A stretch of DNA of 46,328 nt from Chryseobacterium sp. PMSZPI (GCF_002835665.1 NZ_PIZV01000039.1:1-46328), one strand, 5' to 3'. Shown: positions 8,194 through 17,445, counted from the first letter of the stretch. The notes: generated by a model not told the origin, from the letters alone. Made by a program: numbers and translations.

Positions 8194-9441
8194 ATGAAAA
8201 AACAATTATTATTAGCAGCAACAATTGCTGTTTCCTCTATTGCGTACGCTCAAGTCGGAATCAACACAGCTACTCCTAAGGCCACATTGGATGTCGTATC
8301 TTCGCCTTCGGACCTTGCGAAAACTGATGGTTTTATAGCGCCAAGGTTAACAGGAGCTGAACTGAAAGCAAAAGATATTAATTATGATACTCTCCAGACC
8401 GGTGCGATTATCTACGTTACCCAGGCATTACTTCCTGCTGATACAACAACAAAAACTGTTAATGTGACTACTGTCGGGTATTATTACTTTGATGGTAGTG
8501 TATGGAAAGCTTTGACAAGCGGAGGTCAGGAGCCTTGGAATGTTTCAGGGACAAACACCCAGGCATCTGCTAATACTCAGAATATTTATCAAACAGGGAA
8601 AGTCGCTGTTGGATTTGATCCGGGAGTAATACCTGTTGGTAATCTTTCTGTTTATGAAAATAATACCTCGGGAACAGCAGGAACTTCCCATGGTATTCAA
8701 AATATACTGACCTCAAATAAGCGAGGAGATAAGATAGGAATCTCTACACAAATGGTGGATAATGCTGTAAATGGTGGTGGGTATGTATTTGGTATGTCTT
8801 CCGGTACAACTGGTATGGCGCTTTCAGGGAATTTATCGACGAGTGATATGCGGGGTATTAATACGAACGTCCTTGTCTCTGCTTTTAATGGAAATACAGC
8901 AAATGTTAATTGGTTGTATGGTTATAAAAGTAATATTGGATTGAATGGAAATGGGATATTTAACATTCCTCAGATTCGAGGATTTATTACTCAATTTGCC
9001 CCTAATATTACCGGTACCTTTAATTCAAATGCATCTATAGAGGTAATGAGTTCTTATACTGATTTTATAGGGTCCGGGAATTATAATATTTCCAGATTAA
9101 CTGGATTGGCTATTACTACCGGTAATAATAACGGGACAAAAAATATTCAGAACTCTTTTGGACTTTTCATAAGTCGATACCGTTTTACCGGAGATACTGC
9201 AGCTAACGCTTATAATTTATATTCACAGGGATCGGATACTAAAAATTATTTTGAAGGAAGAATTGGGGTTGGGATCAATACACCTGTTGCACAAATTCAT
9301 ATTGTAAAGCAGGCTTCGGACCTTACCCCTGCAATCATTGAAGGGTGTAATGAATATGCAGATAATGCAGCAGCGGTTTCTGCGGGATTACCGATAGGTG
9401 CGTTATATAGAACTGGGGATTTTATAAAAGTGGTTCATTAA
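8194..9441 (+). CDS. Secreted VGINT-family protein with phage-fibre-like C-terminus
   Basis: This 415-residue protein has a clear signal peptide (MKKQLLLAATIAVSSIAYA) followed by QVGINTATPKATLDV, the head motif shared by five proteins in this window. Residues 30-120 resemble the start of the 42430 protein closely (GFIAPRLTGAELKAK / GVIAPRLTGIQLKAK; YYYFDG). The middle is rich in Asn/Gly/Thr and lacks known catalytic motifs, as in a fibrous beta-structure. The C-terminus NAAAVSAGLPIGALYRTGDF followed by IKVVH matches a terminal motif seen in phage tail-fibre and virion proteins. No T9SS sorting domain is visible. Probably a surface or fibre protein; function unknown. A small membrane protein and a TPR/HTH regulator follow. 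Confidence 0.8.
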   Translation: MKKQLLLAATIAVSSIAYAQVGINTATPKATLDVVSSPSDLAKTDGFIAPRLTGAELKAKDINYDTLQTGAIIYVTQALLPADTTTKTVNVTTVGYYYFDGSVWKALTSGGQEPWNVSGTNTQASANTQNIYQTGKVAVGFDPGVIPVGNLSVYENNTSGTAGTSHGIQNILTSNKRGDKIGISTQMVDNAVNGGGYVFGMSSGTTGMALSGNLSTSDMRGINTNVLVSAFNGNTANVNWLYGYKSNIGLNGNGIFNIPQIRGFITQFAPNITGTFNSNASIEVMSSYTDFIGSGNYNISRLTGLAITTGNNNGTKNIQNSFGLFISRYRFTGDTAANAYNLYSQGSDTKNYFEGRIGVGINTPVAQIHIVKQASDLTPAIIEGCNEYADNAAAVSAGLPIGALYRTGDFIKVVH

Positions 9442-9467
9442 TTCTGTATCATCAAAACGAAAATAAA

Positions 9468-9507
9468 ATGAAAAATGTGATCAAAGCGAATCATATTTTT
9501 CATTTTC
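9468..9507 (+). terminator. Hairpin after the first VGINT gene
   Basis: ATGAAAAATGTGAT (9468-9481) pairs with ATCATATTTTTCAT (9490-9503) with one G-U pair, followed by TTTTC. It lies 27 bp after the stop codon and is a weak (A/T-rich) terminator candidate. Confidence 0.5.
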
Positions 9508-9571
9508 TAAATACGTCGATAGTGATATGTGTTTTGTGTTTTTCCATGAACTCTTATTCAGGGGCTCTTTG

Positions 9572-9605
9572 AATAGCAGTCGCCTTGGTGGCTGCTATTT
9601 TTAAT
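9572..9605 (+). terminator. Intrinsic terminator before the 9620 gene
   Basis: AATAGCAGTCGCC (9572-9584) pairs with GGTGGCTGCTATT (9587-9599) with one mismatch, followed by TTTTTAA. It probably ends the VGINT transcript. Confidence 0.75.
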
Positions 9606-9619
9606 TCCGAATAAAAAAG

Positions 9620-10075
9620 ATGATCAAAATTGATAATAAAAAGAAGATTAATTTCTGGATGTACTTTTATATTTTCAGTATTATGTTGGGGTTGTTTATT
9701 TTGGTGATATCATGTCTGTTTTATGTTAATTCTATCTATTTGTATAGTATTCGATTGACTATTTTTATATTAATTGTTTTTGCATCGTTTCTTTTTCTTA
9801 ATCTGAGATATATTGAAATGGAAAATTCTGAAATGGTATTGAGTATAAAAGAATATCATCCGATGGGTGGAAGGTTTTTTCCGCAATTTTATAGGCAGGT
9901 AGAGATTCCTATTACGGAAATTCATTCTATAAAAATAGAATTGATCACAAAGAAATTCTTAATTTTTATTGAGAGCAAAACCATAGGAAAAATAATTACC
10001 AGAACTTTTGTGTTACAATATATGGATGAGGAGTGTTTACGTAAAATGGATGAATCTTTGAAAGGTTCTATTTGA
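9620..10075 (+). CDS. Small membrane protein, unknown function
   Basis: This 151-residue protein has two adjacent hydrophobic helices at about 12-35 and 40-62, then a soluble tail of about 90 residues rich in beta-type residues (EMVLSIKEYHPMGG, FYRQVEIPITEIHSIKIE, TRTFVLQY). The two-helices-plus-beta-tail layout recalls membrane-anchored PH-like domains, but no family is recognised. It is transcribed towards the TPR/HTH regulator gene 99 bp downstream and could be part of the same unit. Confidence 0.6.
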   Translation: MIKIDNKKKINFWMYFYIFSIMLGLFILVISCLFYVNSIYLYSIRLTIFILIVFASFLFLNLRYIEMENSEMVLSIKEYHPMGGRFFPQFYRQVEIPITEIHSIKIELITKKFLIFIESKTIGKIITRTFVLQYMDEECLRKMDESLKGSI

Positions 10076-10174
10076 CTTTCAGATTGTTTTGCATATTAGA
10101 CAATATGGGTTCCATTTGAAAATGGTATTTTTTTTGAATTGCTTAAAATCATAAAAACACAAATAGATATACTG

Positions 10175-11605
10175 GTGAAAAAAATACTTTTTTTATTCTT
10201 TGTAATTTTTATCTCTGTGCATTTTTCAGGACAAAAATATACTTCCAAACAAATAGACAGTTTGGGGAAAATTGCTGCTTTTAATATGCCAAATAAAAAG
10301 GAAGCTTTAAAACAACTTTTTAAATATGTTGATATTGCAGATAAAAGAGGTTATGAGAAAGAAAAAATGCGAGCAATGTATCGTGTTACCGTAGTGTATC
10401 TTGATCTTGGAGAATATGAAAAGTTAATAGAATATTCAGTACCACTGGAGGATTATGCACGCGAGCTTGATGATCCTTTTTTTGAAATGCTTGCTATTCG
10501 TATGAGAGCTGTAGCTTATATGAAATTAGGGATTTATAATAAGGCAGAAAACTTGTTTAAGCAAGCACTAGATAAAGCTTCAAAATTAAAAGGAGATGAT
10601 TTGTTTGTAGGAAAAGGATCGTTATTTAGTGATTTGGTGATTCTTAGAGGTGAAATGGGAATGTCTTCTGATGATAGTACGTTGGCTTATCTTAGGGAAA
10701 GTTTGAGATGGTATGAAAAAATGAAAGACAAGGAAAAAAAAGAAGTACCATTGTTTTCATTGTATTCTAATATGGGGCGTTATTTTTCAGATGTAAATCA
10801 GCTTGATTCAGCACTTTTTTACAGCCAAAAGGCAATGAGACTATCGATTTTAAGAAAAGATACGGCAAACTTAGGTTTCATTTCTAGTAATATCGGACTT
10901 TTCTACTATAAAGGGAATAAACAAGATAGTGCTCTCTTTTATCTAAAACAGGCTTTATCTATGACCCAACTTAGTACAAGACCCTATCAGCTAAAAGATA
11001 TTTATGATAATCTTGCTCTTGTTTATGAAAAACAAAAGGATTACAAAAGCTCTTTGTTGTATAGGAATAAATACAAAAGACTGGATGACAGCTTGCGTAA
11101 TGCAGAAAAGAAAGCTGTCAATAAAGAATCCATACAGACCAATGAAAAAAATAAACAACAAGTCAATCGGTTTTATCTCATATTAGGAGGTGTTTTAGTT
11201 ATATTGCTTATTATTATATCTTATGCCACAAGATATTTTAAGCGTTATCAAAAGGAAAGAAAAGAAAAGCAACAAAAAGAAGTAATGATTTCCAGTTTGG
11301 AAGATAAAGTGAATGATGCTTTTGAGGAAGTTGTTCAATTGGCGAAGTCTGATGATCCTGCATTTCTTTCCAGATTCAAAGAAATCTATCCGGAATTCTA
11401 TAAAAAACTATCGGAAACCTATCCTTTTCTTACCTCAGGACAACTTAAATTCTGTGCATTGCTTCGTCTTAATTTCTCTACTAAAGAAATTGCTCATTAT
11501 AATCACTTGACTATTCGAGGAATTGAAACCAAGAAAAATAGATTACGAAAACAATTGAATATTCCATCAGATGAAGACCTTAATAATTGGATGATGCAGT
11601 TTTGA
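10175..11605 (+). CDS. Trans-envelope TPR sensor with cytoplasmic LuxR-like HTH domain
   Basis: The open frame extends back to a TTG at 10139, but a GTG at 10175 gives a normal signal sequence (KKILFLFFVIFISVHFSGQ), so I start there (476 residues). Order: signal peptide; tetratricopeptide-like helical repeats to about 310 (e.g. AVAYMKLGIYNKAENLFKQA, LDSALFYSQKAM); one transmembrane helix at about 333-355; a basic coiled coil; a C-terminal HTH (QLKFCALLRLNFSTKEIAHY, then IRGIETKKNRLRKQL). The layout implies repeats in the periplasm and DNA binding in the cytoplasm: a one-component membrane regulator. The 35751 gene encodes a protein of the same design, also beside VGINT genes. Targets are unknown. 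Confidence 0.8.
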   Translation: MKKILFLFFVIFISVHFSGQKYTSKQIDSLGKIAAFNMPNKKEALKQLFKYVDIADKRGYEKEKMRAMYRVTVVYLDLGEYEKLIEYSVPLEDYARELDDPFFEMLAIRMRAVAYMKLGIYNKAENLFKQALDKASKLKGDDLFVGKGSLFSDLVILRGEMGMSSDDSTLAYLRESLRWYEKMKDKEKKEVPLFSLYSNMGRYFSDVNQLDSALFYSQKAMRLSILRKDTANLGFISSNIGLFYYKGNKQDSALFYLKQALSMTQLSTRPYQLKDIYDNLALVYEKQKDYKSSLLYRNKYKRLDDSLRNAEKKAVNKESIQTNEKNKQQVNRFYLILGGVLVILLIIISYATRYFKRYQKERKEKQQKEVMISSLEDKVNDAFEEVVQLAKSDDPAFLSRFKEIYPEFYKKLSETYPFLTSGQLKFCALLRLNFSTKEIAHYNHLTIRGIETKKNRLRKQLNIPSDEDLNNWMMQF

Positions 11606-11621
11606 TGAACAGTAGATATGA

Positions 11622-11650
11622 AAAAGAGACTTAGTATCTAAGTCTCTTTT
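11622..11650. terminator. Perfect bidirectional terminator between the TPR/HTH gene and ssrA
   Basis: AAAAGAGACTTAG (11622-11634) and CTAAGTCTCTTTT (11638-11650) are perfect complements around a 3-nt loop. It has A- and T-runs on both sides and serves both converging transcripts. Confidence 0.9.
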
Positions 11651-11652
11651 AG

Positions 11653-12052
11653 TGGAGTTGGAGGGATTCGAACCCTCGTCCAAACAAGCAATACATAAGC
11701 TTTCTACATGCTTATTCTACTATTGGTTTTCGACTGAAAGCAGAGAGCAGACACCCAACTTTCAGCTTATCTTCTAAAATTTTCGTGCTGTAGCCGAAGC
11801 TTCTACAGCCTTATTTCCGCATTCCTATATCCCAGACTCAAATGCCGCAGAACAGAGCATTTGTGGAATATCTTGCTTCCTTACTAAAATCTTCGGGAAA
11901 ACGCTTGAATCTACTATACTTCGATATTAAGCTGCAAGAGCGAACTCTTCGTTGCCAGTTAAAATTTTGTAGCAAGGGATTATAGAGATCGCGCTACGGT
12001 TCTCTGCATGCTTACTTACCCATTGGTCTTGCTGTCGAAACCAGTCAACCCC
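11653..12052 (-). ncRNA. ssrA: Transfer-messenger RNA (tmRNA)
   Basis: This 400-nt RNA rescues stalled ribosomes. On the minus strand the 5' end GGGGTTGACTGGTTTCGACA and the 3' end GGGTTCGAATCCCTCCAACTC plus A form the tRNA-like domain: GGGGTTG pairs with CAACTCC. The CCA tail is not encoded. The tag reading frame lies at 11956-11927 and encodes GNEEFALAA followed by TAA, a normal flavobacterial-type degradation tag ending in LAA-like residues. Confidence 0.96.
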
Positions 12053-12165
12053 ATGAATAAAGTGAATGCAAAGATAAAATATTTTGTTTAAATACCTTTA
12101 ATATTATTTATGGCTTTTTTTAATAATAATGATTTTGTCAAATTGTGATTTCAATCAATAATAAA

Positions 12166-12219
12166 AAGTGAGGCTATTTCAAAAGTTAATTGTTTGATTT
12201 TTTTGAGACAACCTCATTT
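12166..12219. terminator. Terminator downstream of the T9SS type B gene
   Basis: Arms AAGTGAGGCTATTTCAAAA (12166-12184) and TTTTGAGACAACCTCATTT (12201-12219) pair along 19 positions with several G-U pairs. It lies just after the 12225 stop on the minus strand and close to the ssrA 5' side. Confidence 0.75.
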
Positions 12220-12224
12220 AAATT

Positions 12225-15200
12225 TTAGTCTCTGTTTTTTAAAAGGACCCACCCGGATAATTCCTCAGGTTTCTTGGTAATTCGGTTTTCCCATGATAAT
12301 TTATACCAGTAAGTTCCGGTAGGTAAAGGGTTTCCAAGGTATTTTCCATCCCATACAGGGGTCTGTATACTGATTTTGAAAATAGATTTTCCGTATCGGT
12401 CAAAAATATTTCCCTCAAAATTTCCATATTTACTAATGGTGGTAAAATCGATTACATCATTAATTCCATCATTATTAGGAGTGATAACATTGGCCATAAA
12501 GAAAGTGTAATATTCTGTGTTTGAAGAACAGTTTACCCCTTTGTTTCTTACAGAAATAGAGTATTTTGTGTTTCTGAGTACCTGGAAGATATTAGAAGAC
12601 TGCCATGTTACTCCACCGTCAATGGAATACTCAAGTGGTGTAACTCCGCTATTCTTCGCAATGATGGTTAAAACAGGATCTTTATAAATCACTTCCAGAA
12701 TTTGTGGAGTTGGGATATATGAAACCTTCGAACTAAATGTTTTTGAGCAATATCCATTATTTATGGTTACAGTATAAGTTCCTGCAGTGTTTGTGTTAAT
12801 AGTACGTGTAGTGGCTCCGTTGTTCCATAGGTATGTGTAATTGGCTCCCGGTCCTGCATCCAGGATGGTTGTGTCTCCCTGACAAATTTCGATATCATGT
12901 AATGTTGATACAATTTCAGGGACGACATTAATAGTAATATTGGCGGTTGATGTGCAGCCATTGGCTCCGGTGCCGGTTACAGAATATGTGGTAGCACTAC
13001 TAGGACTTACTGTTTGTGTGTTTCCTGTTCCGGGAAGAGATGCCCATACATAGGTTGTCGCTCCACTTGCTGTTATCGTAACAGATTCTCCTCTGCAAAT
13101 GGTCAGCTTAGGAGATGAAAGTATAACAGTTGGTGAGGTCGTATTTCTTATAACAGTAACTGATGACTGTTGTACACATCCATTCGGAGTCGCACTGGTA
13201 ATTCTGAGCGTATAATTTCCTCCATTATTGACGGTTGGAGTAAGGGTATTTCCTCCGGAAACAATGTTTCCACCACCTGTTGCTGTCCATAAGAATGTAG
13301 CTCCGGGTTGATAAACGGAAGTGCTGGCGTTTAAAGTAACTTGTGAAGTTGTACAGGTGATTTCTGCAGGTGTAGCTATGTTGATGATAATTGAAGGATC
13401 CATTGCCACAGTGACTGATTTTTGATATTGGCATCCTGTAGCTGTTGTCACCGTTGCAGTGTAAGTTCCTGGGGTTGTAATCGTATTTGTATTGGTATTT
13501 AGACCATTAGACCAAGAGAAAGTATTCCCTGTGCCTGTTGCTGTGGCAGTTAATGTGGTAGAAGATCCTTGGCAAAACGTTGTGTTTCCTGTAATCTGAA
13601 GATTGGGGTTAGTGCTTGCTGTGATCGTTATACTTACAGCGTTGCTTGTGCATGATCCATTGCTATTGGTTAAAGTATATGTTCCGGGAGTGTTGATGGT
13701 AATAGATGATGTTGTAGCTCCTGTTGACCAGGTATTGCCTGTTGGTAGACTGGAAGTTAAAGTAACACTGGAGCCATCACATATTGCCTGGGCAGAAGCA
13801 GTAATAAAAGGAACGGGATTTACGTTGACATTAAGTTGCAGTTCTGCAACTTTTGAACACGGTGCAGAAGATTTTACTCTGACATAAATGGTTGCATTTC
13901 CTGATACATAAGCCGTTGGATTAGCAATAGTATTGGTGTTTCCTGCAACGGCATCTGCCTGCGATATATAATAATCAAAACTTACTCCTGGAGTTGAAGA
14001 AATACTGTTTTGAGCTGAGGTAAGATTGAATGTTGCTGTTGTTGAGCTGGAGCATTGGCTTAAGCTGGAATTTTGAACAACGGGAATCACTCCCTGGACA
14101 ATATCTACAGATTTCTGGTATTGGCATCCCGTCGGAGTTTTTACCGTTACGGTATAAGTCCCCGGCGCAGATACTGAAATTGTGTTTCCTGATGTTCCGT
14201 TTGACCAGGTGTAAGTATTTCCTGTACCTGCTGAAGAAGCCGTAATCTGTGTGGGGGATTCACATAATGTCTGGTTTCCTGTGATTTGGACGTTCGGGTC
14301 TGATTCTCCTGTAATCGTAATAGAAGCCGGGGAACTGGTACATCCTGTTGAGTTGTTGGTAAGGGTATAGGTTCCGGGATTTGTTACAGAGATAGAAGGT
14401 GTTGTTTCTCCATTGGACCAAATGTTTCCTGTAGTTTGATCGGATGTCAAAGTTATATTTCCTCCATAGCAAATAGTAGAGGAGGAAGCTGTGATCGTAG
14501 GGGTAGAAACAGGGGTGATATTGAGTTGTATTTTGCTGTCGGAATTGTCACATAAGAGCTGTGTCGAATCTTTAATGGAAACGATGATCGTTGTATTTGA
14601 GCTAAATTGAAAGTTAGTAGGGTTGGCAATAGGCGTTGAGCTTCCCTGAATATAATAAGTGAAAATATAATTATTAGGATTGGAAGTAAGTTGAGCGTTG
14701 AATGATGTAAGATCTATCGAGTTGGTTCCCGGACAGAAAGATTTTGTAATCGTGCTTTGAAGAACCGGAACTTTGTCTGTGTAAATTTTCACATTTTTAA
14801 TCGAGTTTCTTGCTGATGCTGCTCCTGTGGATGCGGAAAATCCAAAATATCCCTGTGTCATATTTGCTGCATTTCCTGAAGGTGCAAATGACTGAGACGT
14901 GATGGTATTGCCATCAATCCTTACTGTAATGATCCAGTTGGCAGGGGTTGCGGGGTCTATTTGACCTGTTACTTCTACGTGTTTATAATTAGTACCTACA
15001 AAGGGTTGTGTAGAATTGAGATCGGGTGAGTGGAACGAACTCCCTGTGGTGTTAAAAAATTCTATATTATTGGTGTTCGTAGTGTTTTGTACTACGCCGT
15101 AAGCAAGGTGTACTTTGCTCATTGCACTGCCGGTAGTATTGTTGTAAATATCAAAACCTACCATAAGTCCTACTGCATTCTGTGGAATTCCTAACCCCGA

Positions 15201-15542
15201 TCCTCCCTGACTGGTGATAGGAGGATTTGCAAGATACCAAAAGGCGAAACCATCACCTCTTCCGTAGTTTGAGGTACCATTTCCGTCAATTCTAAAATCA
15301 AATTCAACCCTCCATTTATCACAATACTTCAAATTAATAGGATCATTCAGCTTTATGGCTCCGGATTGACTGGTTTGGTCGTTTACAAGCCTGACAAAGT
15401 CTCCGCTTACAATTGTACTGGGAACAATAGTCCATCCTGTTGTGTTCACAGGGTTGCCGGTTAACTGATATGTTTGTGATAAAAGCTTGTTATTGATGCA
15501 AAACAAGAAGATAATGAAATATAAGAGTAGTTTTTTTTTCAT
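12225..15542 (-). CDS. Large secreted T9SS type B protein: lectin-like domain plus Ig-like repeats
   Basis: The open frame begins 15 codons earlier (15587), but the ATG at 15542 gives a proper signal peptide (MKKKLLLYFIIFLFCINNKL), so about 1105 residues. After it comes an L-type lectin-like beta-sandwich (about 25-260; GDGFAFWYL, VGLMVGFDIYNNT). A long tandem series of Ig/PKD-like repeats follows, each with a Cys, a WSNG-type core and PGTYT(L/V)T. A composite block of two repeats occurs twice (around residues 350-480 and 590-720) and both copies share GCQYQKSV. The last 90 residues (NVITPNNDGINDVIDF, NIFDRYGKSIF, WDGKYLGNPLPTGTYWY) are the gliding-motility-associated type B sorting domain. 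Probably an adhesin exported by the type IX system and anchored at the surface. Confidence 0.9.
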   Translation of the reverse strand: MKKKLLLYFIIFLFCINNKLLSQTYQLTGNPVNTTGWTIVPSTIVSGDFVRLVNDQTSQSGAIKLNDPINLKYCDKWRVEFDFRIDGNGTSNYGRGDGFAFWYLANPPITSQGGSGLGIPQNAVGLMVGFDIYNNTTGSAMSKVHLAYGVVQNTTNTNNIEFFNTTGSSFHSPDLNSTQPFVGTNYKHVEVTGQIDPATPANWIITVRIDGNTITSQSFAPSGNAANMTQGYFGFSASTGAASARNSIKNVKIYTDKVPVLQSTITKSFCPGTNSIDLTSFNAQLTSNPNNYIFTYYIQGSSTPIANPTNFQFSSNTTIIVSIKDSTQLLCDNSDSKIQLNITPVSTPTITASSSTICYGGNITLTSDQTTGNIWSNGETTPSISVTNPGTYTLTNNSTGCTSSPASITITGESDPNVQITGNQTLCESPTQITASSAGTGNTYTWSNGTSGNTISVSAPGTYTVTVKTPTGCQYQKSVDIVQGVIPVVQNSSLSQCSSSTTATFNLTSAQNSISSTPGVSFDYYISQADAVAGNTNTIANPTAYVSGNATIYVRVKSSAPCSKVAELQLNVNVNPVPFITASAQAICDGSSVTLTSSLPTGNTWSTGATTSSITINTPGTYTLTNSNGSCTSNAVSITITASTNPNLQITGNTTFCQGSSTTLTATATGTGNTFSWSNGLNTNTNTITTPGTYTATVTTATGCQYQKSVTVAMDPSIIINIATPAEITCTTSQVTLNASTSVYQPGATFLWTATGGGNIVSGGNTLTPTVNNGGNYTLRITSATPNGCVQQSSVTVIRNTTSPTVILSSPKLTICRGESVTITASGATTYVWASLPGTGNTQTVSPSSATTYSVTGTGANGCTSTANITINVVPEIVSTLHDIEICQGDTTILDAGPGANYTYLWNNGATTRTINTNTAGTYTVTINNGYCSKTFSSKVSYIPTPQILEVIYKDPVLTIIAKNSGVTPLEYSIDGGVTWQSSNIFQVLRNTKYSISVRNKGVNCSSNTEYYTFFMANVITPNNDGINDVIDFTTISKYGNFEGNIFDRYGKSIFKISIQTPVWDGKYLGNPLPTGTYWYKLSWENRITKKPEELSGWVLLKNRD

Positions 15543-15737
15543 CGATTTAATTGTTGTGTTTTGCAAATATATTTTTTTTATAAACATTGATAATGAGGTG
15601 GTTATGTAAATGGTAATGTTGTAAAGGGGATGCTGGTTGATGTATTTCTTTTTTCTTAAAAAAAATCTAATTTTTTACATTAAATTCAATTAAATGTGGA
15701 ACTTTCGTGATTTTAGAAAAAAAGTTTTGAGAAATAT

Positions 15738-15768
15738 TTTGTAGTTAATGAAAAAAAAAGTACTTTTG
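15738..15768 (+). promoter_or_regulatory. Bacteroidetes promoter of rpsU
   Basis: TTTG at 15738-15741 and TACTTTTG at 15761-15768 match the -33/-7 consensus (TTTG, 19-bp spacer, TAnnTTTG), 24 bp before the rpsU ATG. Confidence 0.8.
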
Positions 15769-15791
15769 CAATCCAAAATGAGATGTAAAAT

Positions 15792-15989
15792 ATGTTAATA
15801 ATTCCAGTAAAAGATGGGGAATCCATCGACAGAGCATTAAAAAAATATAAAAGAAAATTTGATAAAACTGGTACAGTTCGTCAATTAAGAGCTAGACAAC
15901 AGTTTATTAAGCCTTCAGTAACGTTAAGACAAGCTAGACTAAAAGCGGCTTACAAACAAAGAGCACTTAGCAAAGAAGAGCAGGCTTAA
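15792..15989 (+). CDS. rpsU: 30S ribosomal protein S21
   Basis: This 65-residue basic protein begins MLIIPVKDGESIDRALKKYK and has the S21 core GTVRQLRARQQFIKPS. It is the first gene of the rpsU-xerC-hpf cluster conserved in Bacteroidetes, with its own consensus promoter. The gap to xerC (80 bp) contains the imperfect inverted repeat around TTCACTTCTTAAATTC / GAGAAGTGAA, which could lower read-through into xerC. Confidence 0.97.
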   Translation: MLIIPVKDGESIDRALKKYKRKFDKTGTVRQLRARQQFIKPSVTLRQARLKAAYKQRALSKEEQA

Positions 15990-16069
15990 GAATTTTTCTT
16001 AACCACATATTAATTCACTTCTTAAATTCTTATATTTGAGAAGTGAATTTTTGTTTTTATACCTGAACG

Positions 16070-16957
16070 ATGTTTGAAAAGTTTTTAGAATATTTACAAT
16101 TCGAAAAGAGGTATTCTCCTCACACCATTACAAGCTATAAAAAAGACCTTGAAGACTTTTCTCATTTCTATCTCCGAACAGAATCTTCTGAGAATATCGC
16201 TAAAGCTGACAAAAAAATAATCCGAAATTTTATTGTAGACCTGAGTGAAAATAATATTTCTAAAAGAAGTATCAATAGAAAATTATCTTCACTCCGTAGT
16301 TTTTATCTTTTTCTTTTAAAAATAGGGGAAATTAAGGTTTCTCCTACTGAAGGAGTTTCTTCCCTGAAATTTTACGCAGAGAAGCAAATTCCTATGTCTA
16401 AAGAGGAAATGACGGATCTCAATGAAAGAGTCTTTGAACAGATGCATGATGTGCTGGAAAAATGTATCATAGAAGTGCTTTATCAGACCGGTATAAGAAA
16501 AGCTGAACTTTGTGGCCTGATATTTGAGAACGTTAATATAGATGAGAATGAATTAAAAGTAATAGGAAAAGGGAATAAAGAAAGGGTAATTCCTATTTCC
16601 GAAGACTTGTCTGAACTTCTTAAAAGTTATCTGGAAATAAGAAATCCACAGGCAGAATTTAAATCATATTTTTTTGTGAATAAGAAAGGGAAAAAACTCA
16701 ATGAAAAATTTGTTTATGTGGTAGTTAATAAGTACCTTAGTCTTATAACAACAAAAGAAAAAAGAAGTCCTCATATCCTTCGGCATAGCTTTGCTACTCA
16801 TGTGTTGGATAATGGGGCGGAGATCTCCAAAGTAAAAAAAATATTAGGGCATTCCAGTCTTGCCAGTACTCAGGTCTATACGAATGCTAATATTGAACAA
16901 TTGAAAAAAGTGTTTAATCAGGCTCACCCTCGAGCATCAAAAAAAGAAGAATTATGA
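16070..16957 (+). CDS. xerC: Tyrosine recombinase XerC
   Basis: This 295-residue site-specific recombinase resolves chromosome dimers at dif together with XerD. The N-terminal SAM-like core-binding domain is at about 1-85 (LQFEKRYSPHTITSYKKDL). The catalytic set is complete: R143 (TGIRKAEL), K167 (VIGKGNKERV), H235 and R238 (SPHILRHSFATH), H261 (LGHSSL) and the nucleophile Y270 (STQVYTN). The tail QLKKVFNQAHPRA is typical of XerC. It overlaps hpf by 4 bp (ATGA), so the genes are coupled. It belongs to the housekeeping cluster, not to a mobile element. Confidence 0.93.
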   Translation: MFEKFLEYLQFEKRYSPHTITSYKKDLEDFSHFYLRTESSENIAKADKKIIRNFIVDLSENNISKRSINRKLSSLRSFYLFLLKIGEIKVSPTEGVSSLKFYAEKQIPMSKEEMTDLNERVFEQMHDVLEKCIIEVLYQTGIRKAELCGLIFENVNIDENELKVIGKGNKERVIPISEDLSELLKSYLEIRNPQAEFKSYFFVNKKGKKLNEKFVYVVVNKYLSLITTKEKRSPHILRHSFATHVLDNGAEISKVKKILGHSSLASTQVYTNANIEQLKKVFNQAHPRASKKEEL

Positions 16958-17244
16958 AGATTTCAGTACAATCAATTGGTTTAACTCCTCACGAACCACT
17001 AGAGACACACATCGACAAAAAAGTAAGTAAATTAGACACCTTCTATGACAAAATTCAAGAATGTAAAGTCTTTTTGAAAGTGGAAAATAATTCAGATAAA
17101 GCGAATAAAACGGCTGAAATTATTTTGGCGGTTCCAGGAGATGATATCGTAGTAAAAAAGACAACTACAAGTTTTGAAGAAAGTTTGGACCTTTGCGTTG
17201 ATACTGCTAAAAAGCTACTAATCAAGAAAAAAGAAATGGCGTAA
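16954..17244 (+). CDS. hpf: Ribosome hibernation-promoting factor (HPF/RaiA family, short form)
   Basis: This 96-residue protein binds the 30S A/P-site region and inactivates ribosomes in stationary phase. It has the HPF/RaiA fold pattern: KISVQSIGLTPHEPLETHID, then KVSKLDTFYDKIQECKVFLK, a beta strand AEIILAVPGDDIVV and the helix SFEESLDLCVDTAKKLL. It lacks the long C-terminal dimerisation domain, so it is a short HPF. The ATG overlaps the xerC stop. The tRNA cluster follows after about 110 bp. Confidence 0.92.
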   Translation: MKISVQSIGLTPHEPLETHIDKKVSKLDTFYDKIQECKVFLKVENNSDKANKTAEIILAVPGDDIVVKKTTTSFEESLDLCVDTAKKLLIKKKEMA

Positions 17245-17274
17245 GAAAAAAAGTTAAAAAAAGTTTATAAAAAA

Positions 17275-17306
17275 TTTGAGAATTCAAAAAATCCGTTCTA
17301 TATTTG
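17275..17306 (+). promoter_or_regulatory. Promoter of the tRNA cluster
   Basis: TTTG (17275-17278) and TATATTTG (17299-17306) are separated by 20 bp, matching the Bacteroidetes consensus, 48 bp before the first tRNA-Thr. Confidence 0.8.
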
Positions 17307-17353
17307 CACTCGCAAAAAAGGAACAGCGATCTTTTGAATTCTTTTTTATATTT

Positions 17354-17427
17354 GCCTCCATAGCTCAGTTGGCCAGAGCACGTGATTTGTAATCTCGGGG
17401 TCGTGGGTTCGAATCCCTCTGGAGGCT
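17354..17427 (+). tRNA. tRNA-Thr(TGT), copy 1
   Basis: A 74-nt cloverleaf: acceptor GCCTCCA pairs with TGGAGGC, anticodon loop TTTGTAA (anticodon TGT), T-loop TTCGAAT. CCA is not encoded. Identical to the copy at 17775. Confidence 0.97.
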
Positions 17428-17445
17428 CATAAAATATAAACTTTT

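Noticed and set aside
13603..13887. Plus-strand open frame inside the T9SS type B gene
   Set aside because: It is a shadow of the Thr/Ser-rich repeats on the other strand, with no start context.
16070..16957. Tyrosine recombinase next to tRNA genes as an integrative-element integrase
   Set aside because: Complete XerC features, overlap with hpf and the conserved rpsU-xerC-hpf order show it is the housekeeping recombinase; no att-like direct repeats around the tRNAs beyond the tandem duplication.
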